Below the pieces are notes generated by a model. That model was not told where the DNA came from. It saw nothing but the letters and a program-made list of their open reading frames with translations, and did no database searches. DNA of 64,000 nt from Natrarchaeobius oligotrophus (GTDB taxonomy: Archaea > Halobacteriota > Halobacteria > Halobacteriales > Natrialbaceae), in assembly GCF_003841465.1 (NCBI RefSeq), contig NZ_REFZ01000007.1, positions 124,001 through 188,000 on the forward strand, written 5' to 3'. The translations under genes and the position numbers were made by a program. Positions 51,346 to 60,121 of this stretch are shown in pieces (position 1 is the first letter of the stretch; each line of letters starts with the position of its first letter).

Positions 51346-51827
51346 AGGAGGAAGACGGCGACGAGGAATCCGAATAGGATCGACAGCGTCAACAGCACCT
51401 GCACCGCCGTCGACGCGAGGATGCCGACCGTCGCGTAGAGAGCCGAGCGAGCGCTGTGTCCGGCGTCGCCGTCGCGGACGTACTCGAGGACGAAGACGGT
51501 CCCGAAGAGCCCGACGAGCAGTCCCACCGGTCCGGTAACGATCATCAGCGCGATCCCGACGACGGCGGCGCTCCCGGTCGTCACCCAGGACGCGCCGCCG
51601 GCGCGTGCGGCGATCGAGCCCCCGAAGAACTCCGCGAGCAGGGTGACGACGCCGAGCACCGTCAGGACGACGAGCGCGACCGTGCCGGGCTCGGCGAACC
51701 CGGAGTGCCACCAGTAGAGGTAGACGCCGGAGAGCGAAAGCAGCCCGCCGGGGACGAGGGGAACCACCGTTCCGACGACGCCGACGACTAACAGCGCGAT
51801 CGCGAGGATCGCAACCACCTCGACCAT
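51342..51827 (-). CDS. DUF456 membrane protein
   Basis: A 161-residue hydrophobic membrane protein. It begins MVEVVAILAIALLVVGVVGTVVPLVPGGLLSLSGVYLYWW (core VVPLVPGGLLSLSGVYLY), which is the DUF456 signature, and contains Gly-rich pairs typical of the glycine-zipper type: FFGGSIAARAGG and GIALMIVTGPVGLLVG. The stop codon TGA (51342-51344) is supplied by the right end of element 2. The ATG at 51827 is preferred over a longer open frame starting at 51917. Confidence 0.85.
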   Translation of the reverse strand: MVEVVAILAIALLVVGVVGTVVPLVPGGLLSLSGVYLYWWHSGFAEPGTVALVVLTVLGVVTLLAEFFGGSIAARAGGASWVTTGSAAVVGIALMIVTGPVGLLVGLFGTVFVLEYVRDGDAGHSARSALYATVGILASTAVQVLLTLSILFGFLVAVFLL

Positions 51828-51939
51828 ACGTGAGCCGACGGCGCATCGAGCCAAAGACCTGTTGTTCTCATCGATCCGGCCGCTCGCTCGAGTGCGTGCA
51901 ACGAGTAACTCGTTCACCGACCGCGATCGGTCGTCCCGG

Positions 51940-52611
51940 TCACGTCCCTCGGCGTCTGCGGAGCCAGAGGGTCCCGCCGACGGTGGCGACGCCGACGACG
52001 CCGACGACGAGAATCGCGACAGCGACGATCACCGACCACACTCCGACCGATCCGCCGGAGCCGTGTCCGAGCGTCAGCACGTAGTAGGTGCCGTCGTCCA
52101 CGACGATCGACGATTCCGGATTTCCATCCGGGGCCTCGACCGGCTCGCCGGTTTCGATCGCTTCCCGCGCGGGAGCCGACGCGTTCTCGAGGCTGACCGC
52201 GAGTTCGTCCGCGACGGATTCGGAACTGCGTTCGTCGGCTTCGACGACGATCGACTCCCCGTCGACGTTGGCTTCGAACTCGTAGAACGTCCCCTCGAAG
52301 CGGACGAACTCGTAACGGTCGTTCCAGAGGAACGAGTACGTCGTGGAGGCGTTCGGAATCGTCCCCTCGTAGTGGCCGTCGTCTGTCGCGGCCTCGAACG
52401 CTTCCCGGACGTCGTCTCTCGGCGGGCTCCCGCGATCCGCGTCGTGGATGTTCGGAGCGCTCGCGAGTTCTGCGTGGTCGGTTTCGGGATCGAACTCGGT
52501 CGCCGAAAGCGACGGCGGGCCGGCGAGGCCGACGACGCTGAACGCGAGGGCTGTTGCCAGCAGGATGGCGCTCACGGAGAACGCGAATCGATGAATGGAG
52601 GGCGGGGACAT
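51940..52611 (-). CDS. Membrane-anchored exported protein
   Basis: A 223-residue protein with an N-terminal hydrophobic signal/anchor (HRFAFSVSAILLATALAFSVVG, residues 7-28), an acidic external domain (about 40-180) and a C-terminal membrane helix (SVGVWSVIVAVAILVVGVVG) with a basic RRRRGT tail. The topology suggests most of it lies outside the cell. No domain is recognised. The ATG at 52611 is the first in frame that gives this signal. Confidence 0.72.
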   Translation of the reverse strand: MSPPSIHRFAFSVSAILLATALAFSVVGLAGPPSLSATEFDPETDHAELASAPNIHDADRGSPPRDDVREAFEAATDDGHYEGTIPNASTTYSFLWNDRYEFVRFEGTFYEFEANVDGESIVVEADERSSESVADELAVSLENASAPAREAIETGEPVEAPDGNPESSIVVDDGTYYVLTLGHGSGGSVGVWSVIVAVAILVVGVVGVATVGGTLWLRRRRGT

Positions 52612-52791
52612 GCACGGCGGTTTCTCGAGCAGTCCCGTATAGATGTCGGATCGGCAATCTGTTTTCGCCGACGAACGAGCGTCGGTTCCGGCAACGATCA
52701 GCGTCAGAATTCCGGCGACGAGCGGTTGCGTAGACGACGTCGCCCCAACCCTATCAGCACCGTTATGACGTCCGTTGGAAAACGGACCCGT

Positions 52792-53514
52792 ATGCAGCGA
52801 GCCATCATCGTCGGCGCGTCCTCCGGGATCGGCGAGGCGCTGGCCCGAGCGCTCGCCGACGACGGCTACGAGGTCGGACTGGCCGCCCGACGACGGGAGC
52901 GGATGAAACGGATCGGCGCGGAGTTGCCGACCCGCGCCGCGGTCGCGACGATGGACCTCACGGACGCCGAAGACGCCCGCGAGGGATTTTTCGAACTCGC
53001 GAGCGCGATGGAGTCGGTCGATCTGGTCGTCATCAGCGCCGGCGTCGGCCACCTGAACCGGGACCTCGAGTGGGGGCCGGAACGGGAGACGATCGACGTC
53101 AACGTTCGCGGATTCGTCGCGATCGCGACCGCGGCGATGGAGCACTTCGAGTCGACCGGCGGCGGACACCTGGTCGGCATCTCCTCGGTCGGCGCGGTCT
53201 TCGGTAATCCCGGCGCGCCGGCGTACAACGCTTCGAAGGCGTTCGTCTCGACGTACCTCGAGGGATTGCGCCACCGCCAGGCCGGCCGCGCGACCGACGT
53301 GACGGTCACGACCGTCGAGCCCGGCTTCGTCGACACCGAGATGGCGATGGGCGAGGACCTGTTCTGGGTGGCCTCGCCCGAGACCGCCGCGCGCCAGATC
53401 GCTCGAGCGATCGACCGAGAGCGCGATCACGCCTACGTGACGCGGCGCTGGCGACTCGTGGCCTGGCTGCTGAAAGCGATGCCGGAACCCCTGTTACGGC
53501 GAGTGATCGGTTGA
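52792..53514 (+). CDS. Short-chain dehydrogenase/reductase
   Basis: A 240-residue Rossmann-fold SDR enzyme. It has the cofactor motif GASSGIGEALA (residues 8-18), VVISAGVGHL in the NAG position, and catalytic Ser and YNASK (S140 region and Y154/K158 approximately). It ends in a basic C-terminal stretch RRWRLVAWLLKAMPEPLLRRVIG, which may touch the membrane. ATG 52792 is taken as the start; ATG 52765 in frame would add nine residues. Substrate unknown. Confidence 0.88.
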   Translation: MQRAIIVGASSGIGEALARALADDGYEVGLAARRRERMKRIGAELPTRAAVATMDLTDAEDAREGFFELASAMESVDLVVISAGVGHLNRDLEWGPERETIDVNVRGFVAIATAAMEHFESTGGGHLVGISSVGAVFGNPGAPAYNASKAFVSTYLEGLRHRQAGRATDVTVTTVEPGFVDTEMAMGEDLFWVASPETAARQIARAIDRERDHAYVTRRWRLVAWLLKAMPEPLLRRVIG

Positions 53515-53544
53515 GGTCGATTCGGCTACTTCGCCGGTGGGCGT

Positions 53545-55917
53545 TCAATTTGTCCCGTCGAACCGATCGCGAACCTCGAGCGCCGCTTCGGTGCCGTACC
53601 GATCGACCAGCGGGCGGACCGCCGCTCCCAGCGCTCGCATGCACTGTCTCGCCGACGGGTACTCGAGGCGGTCCGCGACCGACGACCAGTCGCGGCCCTG
53701 CAGAACCCGCAGGACCAGCAACCGCTCCTCGCGGTCGCTCAACTCGACGCGCTCGGGGTTCGTCAGGAAGTACCGCACGACGAGGGCGCGAAACGGGCCG
53801 GGATCGACGTCGTACAGTCCGGGGCCGTACGCCGCACCGGCGACGACGCGCCACTCGTGATCGGTCACCTCGAGCGGCGGGGCGGCGTCTTCGTCCACGC
53901 TCCGGAGGACTTCGCGGACGACGTCGGGCTCGAGGTCCGCGAGCGAGTCGGTACACAGCGCGGGGAACCGGCGGACGAACCACTCGGCGTGTCGGTCGTG
54001 GATCGCCTCGCCGGCCGCACTCGTCGGCTCGAGCATGAGCGCCGAGTGCTCGCCGCTGGCGTCGTTTCGCGTGGTCGAGACGTGGATCGTCCGGTAGCCG
54101 CTCTCGCGCCAGAATTCGAGTAGCTCCGGCGTCGCGCCGAAGCCGGTGCCGAGCCAGTCGACGGCCTCGGCTCCGTCGGGTGCGGCGTCGATACCGTCGG
54201 ATTCAGCGCCGGACCCGCCCCCGTTCGAACGCGCGCCGGCGAACTCCTCGCGGACGCGCTCGAGGAGGTGCGAGCCGAGCCCACGCGAGCGAACCGCGGG
54301 GTGAATCGCGATCCGGACGACGCGCAGGCCGGCCGGCTCGCCCGCCGACTCGTCCCGAAGCTGGCTCGTGAGCACGTCCGGGAGCATGTTCCCCCGGACG
54401 CGTCCCCCCTCGTACATCTCGGCGCGCGTCGCGCGCGGGAGGTTTCCTTCTCGGGCCAGCAGCGCGACGCCCACGACGTGGCCGTCGTGGATCAGCGCGC
54501 GCACCTCGAGGTTGGGCGCGTCGAGCAGCCGCGCGAGGTCGTTCGGCTCGGTCCGGTAGTGCGCCAGCACGAGCAGCCCGAACGTCTCGCGCAGGAGCGG
54601 TTCGTCCGCAAGCAGTGCGTCGGGCTCGAGGCGGCGGTAGTCGACGGTTTCGGGATCCGCGTCGTCCACGAGCGGGGCGACCGGCGGCCGCGCGTCGAGC
54701 AAGAGCGCGCGAAACGCCCACACCTCGACGGGATCGCCGGCGGCGTACCGGATCGGATCGACGAGCGTGCGCTCCTCGACCGCGTGGTCGCTCTCGGCGA
54801 GCCGGTCGCGAAACCGAACCGAGAATCCTCGACCCGCGCCCTCGTAGCCGTGGATCGTCGTCGCGAACGCGATCCGGTCGGCCGCGAGAAACGACTCGAG
54901 CCGGGCGACGGGAAGCGCCGCCGCCTCGTCGACGATCGCGACGTCCGCAGCCTCGAGTTCGGCCGCCGCGGCGGCGGGCTCGGCAAATCGCACCCGCCCC
55001 CCGGTCGCCGTCTCGATTCGCCGCTCGTCGACGGTCGTCGTCGCCTCGAGCGTCTCGCACAGCGCTCGCGCCCGCTCGAACACCTCTCGAGCGTTTCGCC
55101 ATCCCGGCGCGGTGACGAGCACGTCCGCGCCGTCGGCGGCGAGCGCTCCCGCGGCCAGCCCCGCCGCGCTCGACTTTCCGCGGCCGCGGTCGGCCTCGAG
55201 GACGACGGCCCGCTTGGAGTGCTCGCCGCCCGCTCCGCCTGCGTCCCCGCCGCCGTCGCTCGCCGGCAGCAACGACTCGAGCGCCGAGACGGCGTCCGCC
55301 TGATCGGCCGTGCGACACGCCTCGTACGCGTCGGGGGGGAACCGCGCGTCGGGCGGAATCCCGATTTCCTCGCGGACGTCGCTCCGCGTCGGGGCCGGTC
55401 GCGTCAACCCGTCGGCCTCGATCCGCCCGCCATCGAGGTCGACGATCGCGACGCCGCGGTGGGCTCGGAGCGTCTCCACGAGTCGCCGCCGAAAGCGACC
55501 GGTGACGTCGGCGAGTTCGAACGGCGGAACGGCCAGCGACTCGTCGAACGCGCCCCGCCGGGCGGGCCAGTCCGCGAGCGACGGGACGAGCAGAACGAGG
55601 AGACCGCCCCCGTCGACCGCTCCGACGGCTTTCCCCAGCGCGTTGGGGCGAAGCCCGGCGTGGGCGTCGAGCGCGACGACCTCCCGGGTCGTCCCGAGGA
55701 GTGTCCCCGCGCGGGCCTGCTCGAGGTGCTCACAGCGCAGCCGATCGTCGGGTCCGACGAGCGTCGTGTCGGTTATAGCGACGGGGAGGTGGTCGAGAAT
55801 CCTCTCGAGTGCGTCGTATCCGAGTTCGCGATCGCCGGCGAGCACCAGGAGTCGACGCTCGTTGTTACGGCTCGCCTCCTCGGTGAGCGCGGTAGCGACG
55901 GTAGTACCTACGTGCAA
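53545..55917 (-). CDS. tmcA: tRNA(Met) cytidine acetyltransferase TmcA
   Basis: A 790-residue enzyme that forms N4-acetylcytidine in RNA using acetyl-CoA and ATP. Domains in order: DUF1726-like N-terminal region (1-190), RecD-like ATPase with Walker A EADRGRGKSS (about 241-250) and Walker B VAIVDEAAALP (about 326-336), a GNAT domain (about 450-600, VRIAIHPAVRSRGLGSHLL), and a C-terminal tRNA-binding tail. Length is near the archaeal norm (750-830). In archaea ac4C is found widely in rRNA and tRNA and is linked to heat tolerance. It has a strong TATA box just upstream. Confidence 0.95.
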   Translation of the reverse strand: MHVGTTVATALTEEASRNNERRLLVLAGDRELGYDALERILDHLPVAITDTTLVGPDDRLRCEHLEQARAGTLLGTTREVVALDAHAGLRPNALGKAVGAVDGGGLLVLLVPSLADWPARRGAFDESLAVPPFELADVTGRFRRRLVETLRAHRGVAIVDLDGGRIEADGLTRPAPTRSDVREEIGIPPDARFPPDAYEACRTADQADAVSALESLLPASDGGGDAGGAGGEHSKRAVVLEADRGRGKSSAAGLAAGALAADGADVLVTAPGWRNAREVFERARALCETLEATTTVDERRIETATGGRVRFAEPAAAAAELEAADVAIVDEAAALPVARLESFLAADRIAFATTIHGYEGAGRGFSVRFRDRLAESDHAVEERTLVDPIRYAAGDPVEVWAFRALLLDARPPVAPLVDDADPETVDYRRLEPDALLADEPLLRETFGLLVLAHYRTEPNDLARLLDAPNLEVRALIHDGHVVGVALLAREGNLPRATRAEMYEGGRVRGNMLPDVLTSQLRDESAGEPAGLRVVRIAIHPAVRSRGLGSHLLERVREEFAGARSNGGGSGAESDGIDAAPDGAEAVDWLGTGFGATPELLEFWRESGYRTIHVSTTRNDASGEHSALMLEPTSAAGEAIHDRHAEWFVRRFPALCTDSLADLEPDVVREVLRSVDEDAAPPLEVTDHEWRVVAGAAYGPGLYDVDPGPFRALVVRYFLTNPERVELSDREERLLVLRVLQGRDWSSVADRLEYPSARQCMRALGAAVRPLVDRYGTEAALEVRDRFDGTN

Positions 55918-56271
55918 TTTCGTTGAGTTACAGTACGGAAAGGCGGGTTATATATCGTACTCGTCGAAGATCACTGCACTTCCGCCCTCCACTCGACAGC
56001 CAGCACCGAGCGTCCTGGTTGCTCGAACAGGAGCGGTGAGTGAGTATTGCAATAGTCGCTCGCTTCAACTATTGGTTGTGAGAGGCCAACGTACGGTCGC
56101 CTACGCGATTGAGTAAGGGGCTGTCGTTGACGAGCGCGAGAATAGAAACCAATGCAAATAACTACGTTATGCTGAGTTGGAATAAGAACTGAGAATGAGA
56201 ACATATCGGTGGCTGGAACGCTTTCGTGAGGTGTGGTTGCGAAGTCGTCCTCATAGCGAAATCGATCATCA
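55918..56271. other. 354-base intergenic, lower in G+C
   Basis: It holds the tmcA promoter (ttatatat at about 55948-55955, 31-38 bases before the tmcA ATG on the minus strand). Beyond that it lacks protein-coding signs. Its base content is clearly less G+C-rich than the surroundings, as is the next gene. Confidence 0.6.
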
Positions 56272-56631
56272 ATGTATCGCTTCTTGAGGACGAAAAGCCG
56301 GAATATCGGACTTGCGCTGTGGCTATTCGGCATCGGTGCCGTAACGACCTGGACGGCTGTCGGTCACTACGAGAAGTATCTTACCGATGGCGTGGTCGCA
56401 GTCGTCGCAGATCCTGGGTTCGCGGTGTATCTCTTCACAATCATATTGGCACTGATACTTATGAGCGATGTGCTAACTTATCCACGCTACGCGGTTGTGG
56501 TATATACAGGCAGCGCTGGCATCATTAGTGCGGGCTACGTCCTGAAACCCCACTCAAGTCAGCTCCTCCTGAGTACGTTCTTCGCTACCGTGGCGTTGTA
56601 CTATTTCGCCGTGACAATACTCGACCGGTGA
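56272..56631 (+). CDS. Orphan membrane protein, lower G+C
   Basis: A 119-residue integral membrane protein with about four hydrophobic helices (around residues 10-29, 42-66, 70-88 and 95-117). It has unusually few acidic residues for this organism and a more A/T-rich codon use. Both suggest it came by transfer. It lies alone between tmcA and the ribosomal operon. Function unknown; no family recognised. Confidence 0.6.
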   Translation: MYRFLRTKSRNIGLALWLFGIGAVTTWTAVGHYEKYLTDGVVAVVADPGFAVYLFTIILALILMSDVLTYPRYAVVVYTGSAGIISAGYVLKPHSSQLLLSTFFATVALYYFAVTILDR

Positions 56632-56770
56632 ATGTCGATACGGTGAGGTTTGCTCGCACTCCTTGCGGTACTGTTGGTGCGATCTCATCGTTTTCGTTCA
56701 CCTCATTTGGACGTCAGTCCGGTATTGACTCACTATGCCTCTCATTGACACCCACCCGACCGTTTGAACA

Positions 56771-56928
56771 CGCTTTTAAGGGGGGCAACGCTACTCGGAA
56801 CTACACCCTACGCGGGGTTGATGATGCTCCTAGCCTCACAGGACTTCCGCCGAACTCCGTTCGGCCCGGAACCCAGTTTCCGGACGGCAGGGGAGCGCGA
56901 GCCCACGCGTAGGAGAGGTGAACAACCA
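56771..56928 (+). promoter_or_regulatory. Promoter and structured leader of rpl7ae
   Basis: gcttttaagg (56772-56781) is a likely box A. A start near 56800 would leave a leader of about 130 bases, unusual for this window. It has two adjacent perfect stems: gccgaa-ctccg-ttcggc (56849-56865) and ccggaa-cccagt-ttccgg (56866-56883). These are followed by a purine-rich aggagaggtg that ends about 9 bases before the ATG at 56929. Archaeal L7Ae can bind its own leader via a kink-turn; no complete kink-turn is clear here. Confidence 0.55.
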
Positions 56929-57291
56929 ATGTCAGTCTACGTAACCACCGACATCCCAGCCGACCTCGCCGACGACGCCCTCGAGGCGCTCGAGGTCGCC
57001 CGAGACACGGGCCGAGTAAAGAAAGGAACAAACGAAACGACGAAAGCGATCGAGCGCGGCAACGCCGACCTCGTCTACGTCGCCGAGGACGTCTCGCCCG
57101 AGGAGATCGTGATGCACCTCCCCGAGCTCGCGGACGAAAAAGGCATTCCCGTGGTCTTCATCGAGACCCAGGACGACGTCGGTCACGCGGCCGGCCTCGA
57201 GGTCGGCTCGGCCGCCGCGGCGATCGTCGACTCCGGAGAGGCCTCCGGCGACGTCGAAGACATCGCCGACAAGGTCGAGGATCTCGACTGA
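56929..57291 (+). CDS. rpl7ae: Ribosomal protein L7Ae / RNA-binding K-turn protein
   Basis: A 120-residue protein that binds kink-turns in 23S rRNA, box C/D and H/ACA guide RNAs and RNase P. Landmarks are [27 protein letters not shown] (core [13 protein letters not shown]) and [19 protein letters not shown]. It is first in the rpl7ae-rps28e-rpl24e-ndk operon. It has a leader with secondary structure and a Shine-Dalgarno-like aggagagg. Confidence 0.96.
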   Translation: MSVYVTTDIPADLADDALEALEVARDTGRVKKGTNETTKAIERGNADLVYVAEDVSPEEIVMHLPELADEKGIPVVFIETQDDVGHAAGLEVGSAAAAIVDSGEASGDVEDIADKVEDLD

Positions 57292-57302
57292 GGTGATCAG
57301 AG

Positions 57303-57527
57303 ATGAGCGCTGAAGAGGAAGAAAGCGGCTCTACGCCCGCCGAGGTCATCGAGATCGTCGGCAAGACCGGCATGCACGGCGAAGCCATGCAGGTCAAATG
57401 CCGAATCAAGGAGGGCGAGAACCAGGGACGCATCATCACCCGCAACTGCCTCGGGCCGGTTCGCGAGGGCGACGTACTCCAGCTCCGCGAGACCGCACGC
57501 GAGGCCGACTCCATCGGAGGACAATAG
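57303..57527 (+). CDS. rps28e: 30S ribosomal protein S28e
   Basis: A 74-residue ribosomal protein of the small subunit. The OB-like segment is [26 protein letters not shown], and the C-terminus [27 protein letters not shown] (core [14 protein letters not shown]) is highly conserved in archaea and eukaryotes. It follows rpl7ae by 11 bases and precedes rpl24e by four. The first 10 residues are acidic, as in other haloarchaea. Confidence 0.96.
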   Translation: MSAEEEESGSTPAEVIEIVGKTGMHGEAMQVKCRIKEGENQGRIITRNCLGPVREGDVLQLRETAREADSIGGQ

Positions 57528-57531
57528 CACA

Positions 57532-58080
57532 ATGGTCGAGAAACGAACCTGCGACTACACCGGGGAAGAGATCGAACCCGGCACGGGCATCATGTACGTC
57601 CGCAACGACGGCACCGTGCTCCACTTCGTCGACTCGAAGGCGGAGAAAAACTACAAGCTCGGTCGCGAACCGCGCGACCTCGAGTGGACGGCGGAGGGAC
57701 GGGCCGGCAAGGGTCCCGTCGAGGTCGACGCGACCGCCGACGAGGAAGCCGACCAGGACGAGGTCGTCGAAGCTGACGCGGACGAGGACCTCGAACCCGA
57801 AACGGCGATCGACGACGACGCCGACGACGAAACCGAACCCGCAGGCGACGAAGACGTCGCCGAGAGCGAACCCCTCGAGGGCGAAGCCGAGGAAGCCGAC
57901 GACGGTGACCTCGAGGACGTCGAGGACGAATCCGTCGAGGACGAAGCTGAGGAAGCCGACGACGGCGACCTTGAGGACACCGAAGGTGGCGAAGAAGATG
58001 CCGAGGACGGATCCGACGCCGACGAAGTCGCTGAATCCGAGGCTTCCGACGAGGAAGACGAGGAGGACGAGGACCGATGA
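57532..58080 (+). CDS. rpl24e: 50S ribosomal protein L24e with long acidic tail
   Basis: Residues 1-60 match L24e of the large subunit ([23 protein letters not shown] and [22 protein letters not shown]). The normal four zinc cysteines are reduced to one (C7): the others are replaced in CDYTG and FVDSKAEKN. From about residue 62 to 182 a purely acidic, low-complexity tail follows, with repeated units such as [14 protein letters not shown]. Usual length is about 60-70. It is in frame and unbroken, and it overlaps ndk by four bases. The tail length is unusual; its role is unknown. Confidence 0.9.
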   Translation: MVEKRTCDYTGEEIEPGTGIMYVRNDGTVLHFVDSKAEKNYKLGREPRDLEWTAEGRAGKGPVEVDATADEEADQDEVVEADADEDLEPETAIDDDADDETEPAGDEDVAESEPLEGEAEEADDGDLEDVEDESVEDEAEEADDGDLEDTEGGEEDAEDGSDADEVAESEASDEEDEEDEDR

Positions 58081-58541
58081 GCGATCACGAGCGAACCTTC
58101 GTGATGGTCAAGCCGGACGCGTTCGCGCGCGGACTCGTCGGCGAGGTCATCTCCCGGCTCGAGGATCGCGGTCTCAAACTCGTCGGCATCAAAGTCGAGA
58201 CGATGCCCCGCGAGCGAGCCGAAGAGCACTACAGCGAACACGAGGACAAACCGTTCTACGACGATCTCGTCGAGTTCATCACCTCCGGGCCCGTCGTGCC
58301 GATGGTCTGGGAGGGACAGGACGCGACGCGCCAGGTCCGCCAGATGATCGGCGAGACCGATCCGCTCGAGGCCGCTCCAGGAACGATCCGCGGCGACTAC
58401 GCACTCGATCTGGGACGCAACGTCGTTCACGCTGCCGACCACGAAGACGAGGGTGCGAACGAACGCGAGATCGCGATCCACTTCGACGAGGACGAACTCG
58501 CCGACTACGATCAGCACGACGCTGGCTGGCTCTACGAGTAA
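58077..58541 (+). CDS. ndk: Nucleoside diphosphate kinase
   Basis: A 154-residue enzyme that transfers the gamma-phosphate between nucleoside di- and triphosphates. It starts [19 protein letters not shown], has the catalytic His in [12 protein letters not shown] and [24 protein letters not shown]. It is in its usual haloarchaeal place after L24e, joined by an ATGA overlap. No anomalies. Confidence 0.97.
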   Translation: MSDHERTFVMVKPDAFARGLVGEVISRLEDRGLKLVGIKVETMPRERAEEHYSEHEDKPFYDDLVEFITSGPVVPMVWEGQDATRQVRQMIGETDPLEAAPGTIRGDYALDLGRNVVHAADHEDEGANEREIAIHFDEDELADYDQHDAGWLYE

Positions 58542-58694
58542 CCCGTCTCGGCTCGCGACCGGCCATTTTGACCACTCCCGTTCGTGAAGTATATAATACA
58601 GGTATCGTTCTAGGTAGACGTAACATCTAATGTGTCGGCTGCAGTAGTGGGCGCTGGTGGTTTCGAATGGTAACTTACGGTAGGTGGTCCGTGG

Positions 58695-59075
58695 ATGCGT
58701 GAAACGGAGCGGGAATCGGCTACGCTCTCCGCCGAGACGACTCCGTCGTTGGACCTCGTTTTCAATCTCCTCGCGAACGAACGCCGCCGGTACGCTCTCT
58801 ACTTCCTGTACGAACAGCAGGACGGCGTCGCCACGGTCGAGGAGGTTACGGACAACGTCGCCGCCTTCGAGAATCGAAGTACTGGTCCCGAACCGCAGTC
58901 GGACCTGGAGGAACAAAAGCGTCAGATCCAGACGGAGCTTCGCCACGTTCACCTCCCGAAACTCGAGGACGCCGGCATCCTCGAGCACGATCAGCGAAGC
59001 GAAACCGTCCGGTACTGGACGCAGCCGACCCTCGAGGAGTGGCTCGAACACGCCTACCACAAGGAACTGACCTGA
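58695..59075 (+). CDS. DUF7344-like winged-helix protein
   Basis: A 126-residue predicted DNA-binding protein. It shows LDLVFNLLANERRRYALYFLYEQQDG, the entry helices of a haloarchaeal winged-helix family (core LLANERRRYALYFLYE), and ELRHVHLPKLEDAGILEHDQRS in the wing part. This is the pattern of the DUF7344 group. A gap of about 150 bases separates it from ndk, so it probably has its own promoter; tataatacag lies around 58591. Confidence 0.8.
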   Translation: MRETERESATLSAETTPSLDLVFNLLANERRRYALYFLYEQQDGVATVEEVTDNVAAFENRSTGPEPQSDLEEQKRQIQTELRHVHLPKLEDAGILEHDQRSETVRYWTQPTLEEWLEHAYHKELT

Positions 59076-59339
59076 CAGCCGACGACGGACGCGAACGCAG
59101 TCACGGTACCGATCGAAGCCGTTGAAAGATTTAACACGACGTTCGTGGTGGATCCACGTGGCATTCACGGGCCACTTCCGTGGCTGCAACGTCATACCGT
59201 TCGCTGACACGAGTGCACGAATTCACCGTCCGTCCGGGGATTCGGGCATTCGTCCGGCGATCGGTTATGGGGTGTGATATCATTTCACTCCTCAACACTT
59301 AACAGTCGAGACAGCAATACAAACTGTAGGTGCATTCCC

Positions 59340-59942
59340 ATGACTGACCACGAACTTCCACCACTTCCGTACGATTACGACGCATTGGAACCGGCGATCT
59401 CGGAGCAGGTCGTCACCTGGCATCACGACACTCACCATCAGGGGTACGTAAACGGCCTCAACTCCGCCGAAGAGGAACTCGCGGAAAACCGCGAGTCGGG
59501 CGACTTCGGCTCGACGCCCGCCGCCCTCGAGAACGTAACTCACAACGGCTGTGGACACTACCTCCACACACTGTTCTGGGAGAACATGTCGCCGGACGGC
59601 GGTGGCGAACCCGAGGGCGACCTCGCCGACCGAATCGAGGAGGACTTCGGTTCCTACGAGGCCTGGAAGGGCGAGTTCGAGGCCGCCGCGGGCGCCGCGG
59701 GTGGCTGGGCGCTTCTGGTGTACGATCCCGTCGCCAAGCAGCTTCGGAACCTGAAAGTCGATCGCCACGACCTCCACGCGCTGTGGGGTGCGCATCCGAT
59801 CCTCGCATGCGACGTCTGGGAACACTCGTACTACTACGACTACGGCCCGGACCGCGGCAGCTTCATCGAGGGCTTCTTCGACGTCGTCGACTGGGATACC
59901 GTCGACGAAGAGTACCAGAAGTGCCTCGACCACTTCGAGTAA
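59340..59942 (+). CDS. sod: Superoxide dismutase (Mn/Fe type)
   Basis: A 200-residue enzyme that disproportionates superoxide in the cytoplasm. The metal ligands are seen as His in WHHDTHHQGYVNG and HYLHTLFW, and Asp and His in CDVWEHSYYYDYGPDR. NGCGHYLHTLFWENM and GWALLVYDP are typical of haloarchaeal Mn-SOD. The ATG at 59340 is the family start (MTDHELPPLPYDY). Haloarchaea use manganese in this enzyme; metal choice is not read from the sequence. Confidence 0.96.
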   Translation: MTDHELPPLPYDYDALEPAISEQVVTWHHDTHHQGYVNGLNSAEEELAENRESGDFGSTPAALENVTHNGCGHYLHTLFWENMSPDGGGEPEGDLADRIEEDFGSYEAWKGEFEAAAGAAGGWALLVYDPVAKQLRNLKVDRHDLHALWGAHPILACDVWEHSYYYDYGPDRGSFIEGFFDVVDWDTVDEEYQKCLDHFE

Positions 59943-60121
59943 GCGACGAGTTAGTCCATTCCACTTTTCTTCGCGGACGGCAGCCGAGCAGCGTCCCGTG
60001 TCCACCCCGAGTCGAGTTCGTCGTCCGCGTCGTCGCGAGCGGCGGTTTCGGTACTCATCGTTCACGTCGATTGTGAACACACACCACTCTTTATCCGTGG
60101 GCACGTCGATAGGTCGTCATC

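Noticed and set aside
56628-56912. 94-codon open frame before rpl7ae
   Set aside because: It overlaps the likely promoter and leader of rpl7ae and has no acidic bias or recognisable motif.
56815-56929. Box C/D guide RNA in the rpl7ae leader
   Set aside because: A TGATGA word is present but preceded by T rather than a purine, and no CTGA box D follows.
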